64,000 nt of DNA from Berberis thunbergii (GCA_003290165.1 QNQO01000548.1:310001-374000); one strand, 5' to 3'. Positions 11,352 to 22,867 are shown, numbered from the stretch's first letter. A program made the numbers and translations. Notes: generated by a model from the letters alone, not told the origin.

Positions 11352-11620
11352 CACTACACCAAAAGGCTTGTTTAGCTACGGGGAGGTGGCCACGGCTCTA
11401 AGCCGTTGGTTTATTTGTCACAGCTAAAAATCGTGGCTATAACGGCTAACGGTTTAAAACTGTGGCTAAAAAATAAAGTCGTGGTCAAAAAACACTACAC
11501 CAAAAGGGTTGCCACGATTTTAAACCGTGGAACCGTGGCTATAACTGCCAACGGTTTATAACAGTGGCTAAACCCGCCAACGGTTTAAAACCGTAGCTAA
11601 AAAAATTTTCACTTTCGCGC
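11352..11620 (+). repeat. Left terminus of outer CACTA-1 (alpha-type end), with a second internal copy of the terminal repeat
   Basis: The terminal repeat at 11352 is followed by six or more subterminal motifs. A second CACTACACCAAAAGGG begins at 11493, inside the terminus, and is followed by its own subterminal motifs. The first copy is the one bordering the AGA duplication, so it was the end used for the last insertion. Sequence just inside the tip (GGCTTGTTTAGCTA) matches the reverse complement of the right tip of the inner element. Confidence 0.9.
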
Positions 11621-13152
11621 TTTGGCGAAAAAAATTGGAGAAAACACAGATTCTCACTCTCTCCACACCTCCTCTTCGCAAGCAGTGATTCTCGAAGTAG
11701 AGAAGAAGAAAGACGAAAGAAGGAGAGGACAATAGAAGAAGAAGAAGAAGAAGAAAAATAAGAAAAAGAAGAAGAAGAAGAAGAAGAAGAAAGTTTGAGA
11801 AGGTAAGATCTCCTTCTTCTTCTTTAGATCTCCTAATTCTTTAGATCTCTTTGTTGATCTCTTCTTCTTATTTATTTTTCTTTTTTCAGCAAAGCAAACC
11901 CTAGAACTCACTTTCTTCTTTTCTCCAGCTCGATTTCTGAAGAGGAGAAGAAGAAGATTTCTCCGAATGGATCAATTTCTCCGCTCCCGAAGAAGATTGT
12001 TGATGATGAAGCCTGGTTTTGCAAGCCTGATATGATTTCCCAACAACCCATTGAATAAATTTTTGATTTTTATGTTAAATGTTAGATGAACTTCTTTGTT
12101 TTTCCGGTTGAAGACTGTCGGCATCCCAAGACTATGGAGGATTTCATCAGATCTACACCCCCATTAAAGGTTTTACTTTGAATCTCAATCGATTAGGGAG
12201 AAAGTTTAAATTGGGTTTTTTGCTTGATAAAAATCGGATTGTTATTGTTTTGTTTTGTCATCAGTGAAGAAACTTCACTATTGTCTATAAGTTATTTAGA
12301 TGTAAAATTGATAAGGAATGATATGTGTTTTGTATTTCAGGTTAGGTTTTCTCTGCACATACAAAACTTTTCATGTGAATCATCATCCAAAGTGTGCTTC
12401 AACACCTAACATGCTTTTAGTATTTCTCTACCATTTATGTCAGGTATTCACTTTTTAGTGTCATAAACTTCTTGTTTAGTGCTTATATCCTCGATATATT
12501 TAGATAACAATGACTACCAAGCGTCAATCTGCTAGTGCACTTGTACTCTAGCACTTCTGCGCGCCATGTTTGGGTACTGGATTTATTTATTTGAGTTTCT
12601 ACTGTACCATAATTGCAATTGTTTATATGCTTTAAAATGTGTTTGACATCTCACTTTTCTTATTCCTTATGTTGAGCTTACATTTCTATGCTTTAAACTG
12701 TGTTTGACATCTCCTTTTTTATATGCCACATGTTGAACCAATGTGAAACCTTAGGAAGAAGGGAGTATGGAGAAGTTTTTGTATGTGCAATTGAATACCT
12801 TGCCCTTTTACCAGTGGATAGGACAATGGAGAAGTTTTTGCATGTAAGTATTCTAGGCAGCAACTGCTCGCACATGGTTTGTTTCCACTTAACAATTAGA
12901 ATCACTCATTAGTTTAAGGCTTTAAGCAAATGCATGCATTAGACAATTATGCCATATTTTAAAGTCAATCCATCCACTCCTTCATTTATTGTTTGGGAAT
13001 TTTTTTTGATTTATCCCTATATTTATGATTTATGTTTTTTACTTTGTTAAAGTTTGCTTCTTCAACTCCACTGATTTTTTTGGGTACTTTGCAATATGTT
13101 TGATTTACTAAAAATCTTAACTTTACTCTTTGTTTTCTGGATGTGATGTCTA
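11621..13152 (+). other. Leader-like region of the outer CACTA-1, including a GAA microsatellite
   Basis: After the terminus comes purine-rich sequence with a GAA-rich repeat (about 11735-11795). Exon-like and intron-like alternation follows, for example AAG-rich blocks each ending near GTAAG. It resembles a plant 5' UTR and first introns, so it may supply a promoter and leader for the downstream captured exons. Open blocks at 11940-12060 and 12740-12845 are not recognised. No TATA box could be assigned with confidence. Confidence 0.4.
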
Positions 13153-13283
13153 GTGGCATTCAAAAGTATTTGAACCAACAAGGCTTCAATATTGTCAGAT
13201 ATGGTTGCACCACATGTATTGGAAAATTTTGGGACGTTGATGACAGTTCCTGCTGCAATTACAGAAAATGATAATACTATCAT
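13153..13283 (+). pseudogene. Aconitase (aconitate hydratase) exon fragment
   Basis: Aconitase interconverts citrate and isocitrate using a 4Fe-4S cluster. The exon reads [20 protein letters not shown] then TCIG, matching the conserved [22 protein letters not shown] segment that carries one cluster-ligand Cys. The usual G after V is R, and NSG has become KFW. A frameshift follows, and AAITEND is recovered in another frame. It is bounded by TAG on the left and by GTAAGC on the right, so it keeps exon-like borders. It is one exon of a roughly 20-exon gene, captured in the outer CACTA-1. Confidence 0.9.
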
Positions 13284-13355
13284 GTAAGCTTCAGTTCTAT
13301 GTTATTATTGCAGGTTCAAGTTCTTCATTGAGTTGTGTTTTTCTTTTATTTGCAG

Positions 13356-13698
13356 GTATCACTCATGAAGAGACTTCGGCACCCAAACATAATACTCTTT
13401 ATGGGGGCCGTGACTTCACCTCAACGTCTTTGCATTGTCACGGAATTTCTACCACGGTACTTCTCCACTTCTGAAAACATTGATATTGGTTACATCCTGT
13501 GACATATGTTCTTTTTGTTCTGCAACATTCTGAAACTATCTGGCATGTTAGCATCTCAGTTTTGATTGATGTAATCCTATTTATATTGTGTTGCTTCCAC
13601 TTACCAATTATTCATGCAGGGGAAGTTTATTTCGGTTGCTTCAGCGAAACATAACAAAACTAGATTGGAGACGGCGTGTGCACATGGCCTTGGATATT
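13356..13698 (+). pseudogene. Raf-like MAPKKK (EDR1/CTR1 group) kinase-domain fragment, two exons
   Basis: Two exons with canonical borders. Exon A (13356-13456, preceded by TTTGCAG, followed by GT) encodes [20 protein letters not shown] and [13 protein letters not shown]. Exon B (13620-13698, preceded by ATGCAG, followed by GTGAG) encodes GSLFRLLQRN and LDWRRRVHMALDI. This is the alphaC-to-alphaE part of the kinase domain of plant group-B3 Raf-like MAPKKKs such as EDR1 and CTR1. Phase is kept across the intron and neither exon has a stop, so capture looks relatively well preserved. The glycine loop, catalytic loop HRD and DFG are absent, so no kinase activity is possible. It lies directly downstream of the aconitase exon with the same orientation. 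Confidence 0.95.
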
Positions 13699-14478
13699 GT
13701 GAGTTCATTTAAGTTGAAATTTTTTTCTATGAAGGTACCTAAATCATTGAAAAGGACAGTAGTCAGTAGTACATTGGTTAATTTAAACGTGACGATAAGT
13801 GTGAAGTTATGCAATCTGATAATGATTTCTATGTTGCATTATTATCTAATCTATACAAATGCATTCTGAATATTGTACAAATAAGTTATTCATTAGTTTA
13901 TTCTTTATAATGATTATTTGTTACTGTAAAAAAAGTTGTTAATTAAAGATAATATCATATCTTTCATATAGGCATTAGAATATCACATTCTGGTTGTAGC
14001 CATTAGATTGAACAAATCCCTTACCCAATACAAAGTAAGGGTCAAACAAAAAGAAACACATGCTTCTCATTAGAAGCTAGTGTCTTCCACTTCCTGTTCT
14101 ACATCCTCATGTTTCTGAAAGGAACTTCCATAACTTGAAAGAGAGAGAGAGAATTAAGGGATGCAAGAGAGAGAATTATGCAATATTCATACTATACTGT
14201 AGTCATATAAAACAGAGAGATCCAGACTATACTGAACAATTTATATGACTAAGTATGCAGGTTAAACCATTGGTAAAGCCATAGTAAGCAGGTTCCTTCT
14301 CCTTGTTTAGGATGTGGAAATGGGAAAGTATAAGTACTTATGAAGTGTTGGTACTATCGTATTTTGAAAATATACAATTTGGCATAATACAGAGTCCAGA
14401 TATCAACTATCAATAAGATGCTAAAATTGGCATGGACACTTTTCAATGCTAATGCTTACTATCATCTCAAGATTTCAG

Positions 14479-15343
14479 GGAATCTGCAAACCCTTTTGTA
14501 GAACAAGCACTGCAATACGCAGTAGCAATTGCACATGCAACACTAACCAACAATGATAAAAAAAGATGTACTACAGAAGCTGCTCTTGCAAGGTATTGCT
14601 GGTGCTTTTTGTTCATTTGTTTAAGATTATGAACTTCGAGTATCCTAGTCCTAACAGAATTTTTCATGCAGGTCTTGATATTACGATTCTTGGATCCAAT
14701 GATTTCTATTCATACCAGAATCAGGTACCTTTACATTCTCTTCAAATATCCAAATTTTCATTTTTATTTTTTCCCCAAAGATTCAAATTTATTGATCGAT
14801 GAGGGGAAACATACTGAATAGATACATAGATAAGGCTGCCTGGCATACAATGAATTGAAAGAAATCCCTCTCATAATTTGGCTAGATGAAGTCTAGTACC
14901 ATACAACACCCTCCACTTCCAAAATCAAGGCACTAACGCTCAAGTTTTAATTGTTGAAAATGTGTATGTTCCTTCCCTCCCATAAAGCCATCAAATTGCA
15001 TATGGATGTAAATATGTGACTTTATTTTGATACTAGGATGACGGGTTGGACTCACACGCATGGATGGATTTGAGACAGGCACCTCATTATAATGTAGCAC
15101 ATGTCCGGCATTTTAAGCACGAAAAATGATTGACACAATGTTAGAAAATGGAGTGTACTTCATTACATTTAATAGCTTTCGGTTACACCTTATTATTAGT
15201 TAGAATATTTCATCTCCCCGTCATCCTTATTGATCAAAGATAATAATGTTCATACTTTGGCATGTCAGATTGAGGCATGTGGGCTCTCTTTGACACCAGA
15301 TACATTGTCCTCACTTCCACCCTTTGCATCAATTACTTTTAAT
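14479..15343 (+). pseudogene. Phosphomevalonate kinase (PMK) fragment, part 1: three exons up to the inner insertion
   Basis: PMK phosphorylates mevalonate-5-phosphate in the cytosolic/peroxisomal isoprenoid pathway (GHMP kinase family). Exons: 14479-14592 (ANPFVEQALQYAVAIAHATL), 14672-14724 (GLDITILGSNDFYSYQNQ) and 15269-15343 (IEACGLSLTPDTLSSLPPFA). Each is preceded by CAG, and the first two are followed by GT. One extra A in a run near 14559 shifts the frame before the block that should read VLQKLLLQ. The third exon is cut at ITFN by the inner CACTA-1 and resumes at 24674. Confidence 0.93.
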
Positions 15344-15712
15344 GACTACACCAAAAATGGCCATTAGCAACGGTTTTAAACCGTGGGGTAACCCATGGTC
15401 ACAGCTTAGAGTCGTGGGCTGTAGAGGCGTCGCTAAATCCCCAGTAACTTTTTTATCTCGAGGACGGTTGATGATTTAGCCACGGTTATAAATCGTTGCA
15501 ACAATCTTAGCCACGGTTCTATGTCGTGGCCAGGAATAGCCACGGCCTAAAACCGTTGCAAGTTGGGCCACGGTTCTAGGCCGTTGCAATAGGTTTAGCA
15601 ACGGTTTTAAGCCGTGGCCAGTACTAGCCACGATTATAAGCCGTGGCAAGGTAGCCACAGTTTTTAGCCGTTGCAATAATTAGCCACGGTTTAAAACCGT
15701 GGGAATTTTTTT
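15344..15712 (-). repeat. Left terminus of inner CACTA-1 (beta-type end)
   Basis: An array of about ten CCACGGTTNTAANCCGTTG motifs. The first ~100 bases are an inverted copy of 29840-29937, including ATTTAGCGACGTC / GGCGTCGCTAAAT. Confidence 0.92.
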
Positions 15713-16521
15713 TTTTGCATTCCTTGATATTTATAATCATTCCAAAAGCTCTGAAACACCCTAATTTAGATTACTTGGTGAATGAAGAAAAATGTATTTG
15801 TTGGTTGGTGTTGTGTACTTGAACATAAAGGTCCTGACAAAAGCAGACACCACTGCTTCACACAAATTATGTTTTCATGAAATCTGGGGCTGCTGTGTGA
15901 GATCCTTCTAACAAGAAAAGAAGTTTATATAGACTTTGTTCTTAAGTTTGCATTCAGACATGGCAAAGATGTTATAATTTGCATAAAACCTACGACACCG
16001 CCAGTTTCTTAAGTTATAAAGCATATCTAAACATGTTCTTTTAAAATGATGAAAACAAAGATACAAGTAATTATATCTGTAGCTATTTTACATCATCTTT
16101 TACAGCTAGCTATTCAAATCTGAAGCTTCCTCTTGTAAGGTTTGCAAACTTAAAATGCTTTCCATCCATAAAAACCATACAAACGGGGGAAACAAAATCT
16201 TGATTTGATCGACCAAGCTTCAAAATAAATGAAACATTCAAGCCAAATATGATGAATAAGCTTCATAACAAACACTGCTTCATTTTCAGTACATATGAAA
16301 AGAATAAGCATTCTTCCGAAAATTCTAGTTGATTTGTCACTACTTCCCTGATCCCAATGAAGTTATCTTTTTCATCAACTACTTCATACTACAATTTCAA
16401 CTATTGACTGCAATAGGACAGCAACGGTTACTGGAAATCATGGTCAATCTGAGCCTTAAGGGATCCTTATCTTATTATGATAATCAGAAAAGCTGTGATC
16501 CCTTGGGTTATTAATTACATA
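15713..16521. other. No gene recognised (3' region of inner CACTA-1)
   Basis: AT-rich, with no identifiable coding block. By orientation it is downstream of the captured starch synthase exons. Confidence 0.4.
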
Positions 16522-17195
16522 CCAAGTACCCTCGCCACTGCCTTCTTGAGCGAACGGGTTGAAAGTCTCCACTGTAACTTGCAGTAAAGGGACAAGAACT
16601 CAAAATGATATTTGGCGTCTCTGATCATAGAGACTATGAACTTAGTGCAAAAGCAAATGCAATTTTTTCTAGGTTAACTTACTCTAAGACCTCCAGTGCA
16701 GTGAACTACAGGAATAGTTCCATAAAGTATTGCATACAACTGATTTAGACCACAAGGCTCGAATCTTGAAGGCATCAATAGTATGTCACAGCTGTGTATT
16801 TTAAAATATATTAACATTATTGAAAATTTTGAAGTGAGAACATTGCACTTTAAAAATCAATAGTAACCAAATACAATGTCTTCATGATGTAGGTTTAACA
16901 TATACCATTCAGAACACTCTTTCTACTGCTTAGGAGTTCATCAAGATCGTATCCACCTTCTACAGTTGTTATTTCCCACGAATAACCCTGTAAGAAAGGT
17001 TAAAGTTGAAGAAAAAATATCATGAAGAAATGAAATATTTCTTAAGAAATCCTCTGACTATTATATATAAAAGTGAACACTTCCGTTATTTATTTACCTC
17101 TCAACATGATGCACACCCGTTATTGAATCATCTTCAATAAATAGAAATTGATGACAAGGATTCATAATGAAGTATACTAACCTGACTAACTGTCA
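16522..17195 (-). pseudogene. Starch synthase (SSI-like) C-terminal GT5 exons
   Basis: Starch synthase extends alpha-1,4-glucan from ADP-glucose in plastids. Minus-strand exons in order: the end of a chimeric exon (ILTVSQ, ending about 17182), 16905-16987 (GYSWEITTVEGGYDLDELL then SSRKSVLN), 16685-16791 ([20 protein letters not shown] then [13 protein letters not shown]), and about 16522-16577 (TVETFNPFAQEGSGEGT). These cover parts of the GT-B fold including the FEPCGLNQ and GGL nucleotide-binding region. The N-terminal KxGGL substrate motif and the transit peptide are absent. The exons are mostly free of stops and most keep GT..AG borders. The motifs favour SSI over other isoforms. Confidence 0.92.
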
Positions 17196-17301
17196 AGATG
17201 CGATCAAGCATTTCTCCAGCATTTCTGCTGGAGCTATCCATGGCAGACATCCTTGCCCCCTACTCACTACATGCGCTCTCTAGGACAGCATTGAACATAT
17301 C
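17190..17301 (-). pseudogene. Mitochondrial ATP synthase gamma-subunit piece fused to a starch synthase piece in one exon
   Basis: The upstream part reads MFNAVLESACSE, a stop, then GARMSAMDSSSRNAGEMLDR, which matches the C-terminal region of mitochondrial F1 gamma subunits. In that family MLDR continues LTLTYNRTRQ. Here it continues ILTVSQ, the starch synthase sequence DRILTVSQGYSWE. The switch occurs within the shared bases GATCGC at about 17209. The stop replaces the usual residue before GAR. The exon starts after AG (about 17301) and ends at a splice donor near 17181. Confidence 0.87.
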
Positions 17302-20300
17302 TTACTTGAGAAAAAAAGTTTTAAAAACGAGATGCATCAAGTAAAACTTCATAGCTAGCAAACAAAATTGATGGAAGCATCATGTTCCTGGCATGCTCTA
17401 ATATTAGATATACAAATATTGCATTCTTTCATGATGATGATGATGGATATGATGGATTCAACATCAACATATGCTCAGATGTAGGAAGTGGCATATTGTC
17501 AAAACCGAAGTTATGCATTTTAAATAGGAAGTGGCATGTTCTAATAAAAAGGTGCATAAAAGAACAAGTGTCTTACCTGCAATTGAGAGTCTGTTGAATC
17601 CACATGTTCGTCCAAGGTATCTTGCATAGTGGGGAGAACCAAACAAGAAAATTAGTGGCTGGTAACAGTCAACAAGATGAAAGATTTAAGAACAGTATGA
17701 ACTTTACAAAGGAGAACAATAAAAACAGTAAAAAAAAAAAAAAAAAAAAGGTGTAAGCAGTGGAAAACTGGTTGAGGAAAATAGCCAATTGAGACTGAAA
17801 GAGAAAAAGAAACATGTCAAACACAAACACACATGCACTAGACCATATAACCCAACAAAATGGAACGAAAATCACATATCAATAGCCAAGCAACTGACTA
17901 ATCGTTGAGATATTGATCCTCAAAATTATGTCAGGACTCCAAAAACAATCAAGTATGACATGGCAGAATGGTGCAATGCATGCCACAAAGGTTTTTTGAG
18001 TTGAGAAACATGAGAATTGTAACTATTCAATGAGCATCATGAAAGAAATCCAAACTATGAAGTGTTTTGAGCTCTAAACCAAAAGCACAGAATGGAAAAA
18101 TATGAAAAAAGTAGCCAAAATGCTTGGAAAGGGGTGCCTAGCTGCACATCATTTTTGCCTTTGTTTGAATATTGTTTACTTAAGCTGGGAGTAATCAAGC
18201 CAATTATGCATCTTTTTCTTTTCCTCAACCAATTCAGAAAGTGTGTGTGCATTGTAAACAACCTAAGTGTGTTTGACAACATATGTTCAAAAACTTGATC
18301 AGATCAGAGATCTGTAATCTATAGACATATTAACTTATACAAAGATAATGGGAAGTTCTAAATATACTGCAATGCATGAACATGTATAGCTTCTTACTTT
18401 CAAAACAACAAAATAGTTGAAGCAAGGTTGGCAAGTGAAGTGAACTGACCTGAAATTTCAAGCAAGTTGAGTAATATCCTAAAGAAATGAAACTAGATCT
18501 TCTCTATCACTTGAGGCGTGTCAAATGCAACTAAAAAACCATTATAACAAGAAGAATGGAGTAACAGACACAATCCCTTACCTTTTGTGCGTCTCTGGAG
18601 AACAAAAGTGCTCCATTTGAGTTTCAATAGGAAAAAAAAACTTTCATAAGTAATATGTTCAGTAGTAACTTTTCTATTTAATCTTGATTCTCAGTATGAA
18701 AAGTTGAAAACATATCAAATAGGCACCAAAACAATGAAGCAAAGTAGGTAGGTAATATACAGCTTATAGCATAAGTAGTCAATACTGAAGACCAGCATGT
18801 CCTATAAAAGAAAGGGGAAAAACCTCTGAAAGAGAGGTGAAGGATGTGAGCTGGGGGGTTACACAAATTACCACCATCCATTCAATATTTGACATAAGCC
18901 CTCTTCTAATTCAAACAGACAAGCTTCGAGTTTCATCCATGAAGCTTTAGCTTAGAACAAATTTACTCGAAAAAGAGATAGAGAAGATGCAAATTAAAAT
19001 GATTTATCCTTGTTTAAATACCTCATTATGTTTCAACTTTTCCAGTGTAAGCTTTTGGTTTAAACCAACCATCCTGCACAGAATACAGGGAACGCAAAAA
19101 AGGAGATTTCTTCAAATAAGATTTTGTCTTCTGTCATCAGTAGTTCATATATCCTAAAGATGAAAAAATTTCAACTAAGATACTTGATCTGCACCAGTAA
19201 TGATCTACCTGGCCTGTAGTTCTGCAACCTTGAGAAGCAATACTCTCTCTCTTTCAGAAACCTCGGCCTGCCCAAAAAAGAAATAAAATAAATTTCTTGG
19301 TTTACAAAAGAATGGGATCTTATCACTGATTACTGTGGTCAGCTTGCAGAAGTAGTGAGACAGGAAAAGGTTTGCCTCATTCAGCATTGCTGATGGAACA
19401 AACTACAAATCCATAACATGAATTACAATGCTTACATTTGTATCATTCTCAGAATTGCGAGGTAGTGGAGGCAATTTCGCATGATGATTTGAAGCACAAC
19501 AACAACACTTCAACAACAACAGGGGGATGTTGAAGTAGCAAGAAAATCATTTCATACATTTTTCACAAGAAAGAAGAGATACAGTGCTGATACTAGTTAG
19601 AAGTTCCATGCACAAAGCGTGTTTGTTTCAATAATTACTTCATCCAAACATCCATTTGATACAATTTTAGTTATAAACATCCATATTACAAACAAATGAT
19701 CACCACCACAGCAACAAAGAATTGACTCTAATTTCAATGACAAAAGCACATAACAAAAATAAGGATGGTGATCACCACCACCTCCATTGTTATTGGCCTT
19801 TGATACCCTATAATTAATACATAGGATCTAGTGTGTCAGAGTACTAATCAGAATTCCCTTAATCTCTTATGAACAAGTACAAAATAGATTCTTTTATTGT
19901 ATTAAAAAGGGTAACCCACAAATCGAAAACCCCATCCGGTGTTTTTGAGTCAAGCTGGAGCTTTTGATGTTCTAACACAAAACTAAAGTAGATTATTAAT
20001 TAAGGGACTTGGTGTGAAAGATTTTGAAACTTAAGGAACATGTTCAAGAAATGACATAATGGGTATTGTTTGGATTCCAAGAGGAAGAAGATCCCAGTTC
20101 AATTTGAGATAAAAACTGACAATTTTGAGGTCCTAAAACACCATTAACACACATATAATTACAACAAAGTTTAGTTTTTAAATGGATTTCTATTTGAGTA
20201 CAAGATCCAATAAAATTATACCAAAACCCCATTGCCTCATATAGATATTAACACAAAAACACATAATCTAAGCAAAATAAGGAAAACCCATCAACAAAAA

Positions 20301-20990
20301 CTGAAACTTAATTAACAGACTCCATTAAAAGAAAAGATCAATTATTGTAAAAAAAATATTGTTCGAGTACCTGGAGTTGAGGAAGTTAAAGTTGCTGAGC
20401 TTCTATGGTTCACTTGAGCTGATTTGAAGAAACAACAATTACCCATACTTGCTTGACCTTTCTTCTTCCCTCCTTTTTGTTGATTCTACTCCCAAGTTGC
20501 ACAAACAATCATGTTCTTCTTCATTTGATTGATCTAGAATGCTAATGTTTACAAAGAAGAATATTGTACATGGTAAGCCAAATTGTGAAATATTTAACTT
20601 AAACCTCCAAACCCAGAAACAGGGAGACAAACACAAGGGGAAAATATAAAGAAACTTTAAACATATAAAAATCGGTACTTCTGCTTCATATATGCCTATG
20701 GATAATAAATCATAGAGAACAGATAATTATTAACATTGATTAATAGGCAGTCTAATAAAGATGTATGTTGCATGCAACAAGTTAAAAGATGATGCATGCG
20801 CATACTGCAACAAGAACGGAGAGAAAGGATGTAACATCATACATATGAATAAAATAAACTTAATTCGAAGAGGATCTAATAAAAAACTTGAAGGTTCGGC
20901 AAATGAATCTGATATTTCTAACAAATAAAAAAGCTAACTTTTAACATTGGGCAAACAAAACCAATAAAATTAGATGGAAAAGGAAGTTAC
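17302..20990. other. Inner CACTA-1 interior with unassigned exon-like pieces
   Basis: No gene is identified with confidence. Minus-strand exon-like pieces with splice-like borders include one at about 17578-17646 (FGSPHYARYLGRTCGFNRLS), one at about 19030-19080 (MVGLNQKLTLEKLKHNE) and one at about 19209-19268 (AEVSERERVLLLKVAELQAR, coiled-coil-like). A run of 20 A lies at about 17731-17750. The remainder is AT-rich intron-like DNA. Confidence 0.35.
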
Positions 20991-20992
20991 CA

Positions 20993-21430
20993 ATCAGCAT
21001 ACGAATCCCGACTCTTGACATGTAAAATCTGTCGAGAAACTAGTGGATTTTGGTCAATAATTGGCTTGTGATCAATAATACAGATGATCTTGGCAGCTGC
21101 AACTTTTGCCTTAGCGAAAGCAGCCACGCTCGGTGCTGATTGTCCTAAAGCCCTGTGGAAATAGCATGGTTTTAAAATTTGGAACCAATTAATTCAATAC
21201 AAATAAGAGATGTGTTTGGGTGTTTACAGTCCACCTATCACTAGATGACCTCCATACCAAAGTAGAAGTGCGTAGCAGCAGAAAACAGTAAAGTACGTCG
21301 ACCCCAACCCAACCCCTTTGGCCAATCCAATCTTGTAACCAAGCTTTTGAGCTACTCTCAATGCAGATGAATAAGTTTGCAAAGCTCTTGATAAAAGTGG
21401 AACTATTTTTTGCAAGCAAATGAAACGATA
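20993..21430 (-). pseudogene. ABCB (P-glycoprotein/auxin-transport type) fragment, two exons
   Basis: ABCB proteins are full-size ABC exporters of the plasma membrane, some moving auxin. The exon at about 21227-21430 reads [20 protein letters not shown] then [20 protein letters not shown] and [10 protein letters not shown], the end of transmembrane domain 1 in ABCB1/19-like proteins. The exon at 20993-21152 reads LGQSAPSVAAFAKAKVAAAK and IDHKPIID, the linker before the first nucleotide-binding domain. Walker motifs are absent. The upstream exon is joined directly to SecA sequence in the same frame. Confidence 0.88.
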
Positions 21431-21517
21431 CCTTGGCATAAGAATTTCACGCAGCTTTAACCGAACCATAAATTCCGCATTCCCTCCGAGGATAATATCT
21501 GTGCCACGGCCTGCCAT
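21224..21517 (-). CDS. Chimeric open reading frame: SecA piece joined in frame to ABCB piece
   Basis: A 97-codon frame starts at the Met of [16 protein letters not shown] (SecA motif VI region of the second helicase domain). It runs through [10 protein letters not shown] and passes without a stop into the ABCB exon ending [17 protein letters not shown]. The Met is an internal residue of SecA, not a natural start. Expression is not shown. It is listed because the two host sequences are fused in one frame inside a transposon. Confidence 0.5.
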   Translation of the reverse strand: MAGRGTDIILGGNAEFMVRLKLREILMPRYRFICLQKIVPLLSRALQTYSSALRVAQKLGYKIGLAKGVGLGSTYFTVFCCYALLLWYGGHLVIGGL

Positions 21518-22640
21518 ATTAGTGGCGATTGTTACTGCCCCAAGACGGCCACAATTTCTGCTTCCCTCTCCACATTATCTGGTTTTGCATTAAGAACCTA
21601 GGATAAAAGGTAACAATTATGCTTTGCCAACTTTAGAAACATTAATAAAGAAGTAGAATGAAATACAAATTATCATATTGTCAATAAGTGGATCTAATAC
21701 TGAAGAGTACTTTTCATATACTAGTGAATTCCACTATCATGTTAACAGTTTCCTACATAGTATTCCATAATGTGGATAAAATAGAACTCATCTCATGGGG
21801 AATTGCAGCTTCACACAATTGCTCAGATAGATAGTAAGTCACTCTGTTCAACACTAGTAGTACCAACAAGTACAAGGTGGCTTGTCTTGTGCATTCTAGA
21901 AATCTCTACCACAACTGCCCTCCATTTTCCAGTAGTTGACCTGAAAACTACGTCTGATTCATCCTAAAAGAGAGATGAGATAAGCAATATGTTTAAATGT
22001 CAACAATGAAAATCTAGCAGAAATCAAATGTCTTAAACAACAAATGACAGAAAACCTTGATGATCCGCATTTGTGATAAAATTAACCCTTTACACCTCTT
22101 CTTCTTGATACAAAGGCGAAAGGTTTATGTATAAAGGGCCACTAATCTCTTGAAAATGACAGATAACTGAAACAAGCACATCCCTCTAGCTATAAGGTGC
22201 CTGATTCTCATTACAAATTTTATACTTAGTCTATGCCTCAAAACTGGGAGGAATCACATTCTCTCCAAATTTTTTTTTTTTTTTTGGAAAGCGAGCGGGG
22301 TTATTTAGGATCCCCGAACCTTAGAAATGAAAAAAGAGTATGATAAACTTTACCACATACCTTCCTTATCATGGGCTTGTTTGTAGGCGCAATTGTTACT
22401 TTAAGCTTGTATATGCTCTCAAATTTTGTACTTTCAGTATCTGCAGTGCCAGTCATTCCGCAAAGCTTGGGAAACTATACCATAATAAAAAGTTAGTGAT
22501 AATAAAAAGATGTTATGTAGAGAGTAAGAGGTAAAAGGTTTTTGTACCTGAAGAAAGAAATTTTGATAGCTAATTGATGCCAATGTTACAGTTTCATTCT
22601 GTATAGGTAACCCTTATTTTGCTTCAACTGCCTGAAGTAA
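21430..22640 (-). pseudogene. Chloroplast-type SecA ATPase fragment, several exons
   Basis: SecA drives protein export through the thylakoid or inner-envelope Sec channel. Blocks in family order: 22555-22632 ([17 protein letters not shown]), about 22373-22478 ([20 protein letters not shown]), about 21846-21965 (DESDVVFRSTTGKWRAVVVE then VGTTSVEQS), and about 21430-21600 ([34 protein letters not shown]). Damage: the Glu after VEAK is a TAA stop, four bases are inserted after EQSD, and a frameshift lies before LGAVTIATN. The DEAD-motor N-terminal Walker A and the C-terminal domains are missing. A 55-bp LINE 3' end sits at its 3' intron side. Confidence 0.93.
22270..22325 (-). mobile_element. 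Tiny 5'-truncated LINE 3' end
   Basis: A T run followed by TTGGAAAGCGAGCGGGG and GGATCCCCGAACCTT is the reverse complement of the 3' tail of the LINE at 41414-41460, which ends AAGGTTCGGGGATCC .. CTTTCC plus A run. Only about 45 bases plus the poly(A) were inserted, in an intron-like gap of the SecA fragment. Confidence 0.8.
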
Positions 22641-22867
22641 ATAGAAAAATTTAAGTTTGATTAGTTCTTTGGGATCCCGTGCTCAAGAAAGGCCTGTGAA
22701 AACAAGAAAAATAAATGTCTACCTCCTTTTAAGCTGAAATGGGTAACTAAAACACAGAGGGATTTTTAATACACATGCAAAGTTTCCCCCGAGAAAAGAA
22801 CAACGGGTAATAGATCATTTCATCAAGAAAACTATCAAAATTCCACAAAGTGAAATAAAAATACATC

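Noticed and set aside
11654..11911. Minus-strand frame with long Phe runs
   Set aside because: Translation of the GAA/TTC microsatellite.
15476..15676. Open frame over the CACTA terminus with repeated VAT/LKP-like peptides; similar frames at 24195-24614 and 29795-30016
   Set aside because: They are translations of the palindromic subterminal array, not conserved proteins.
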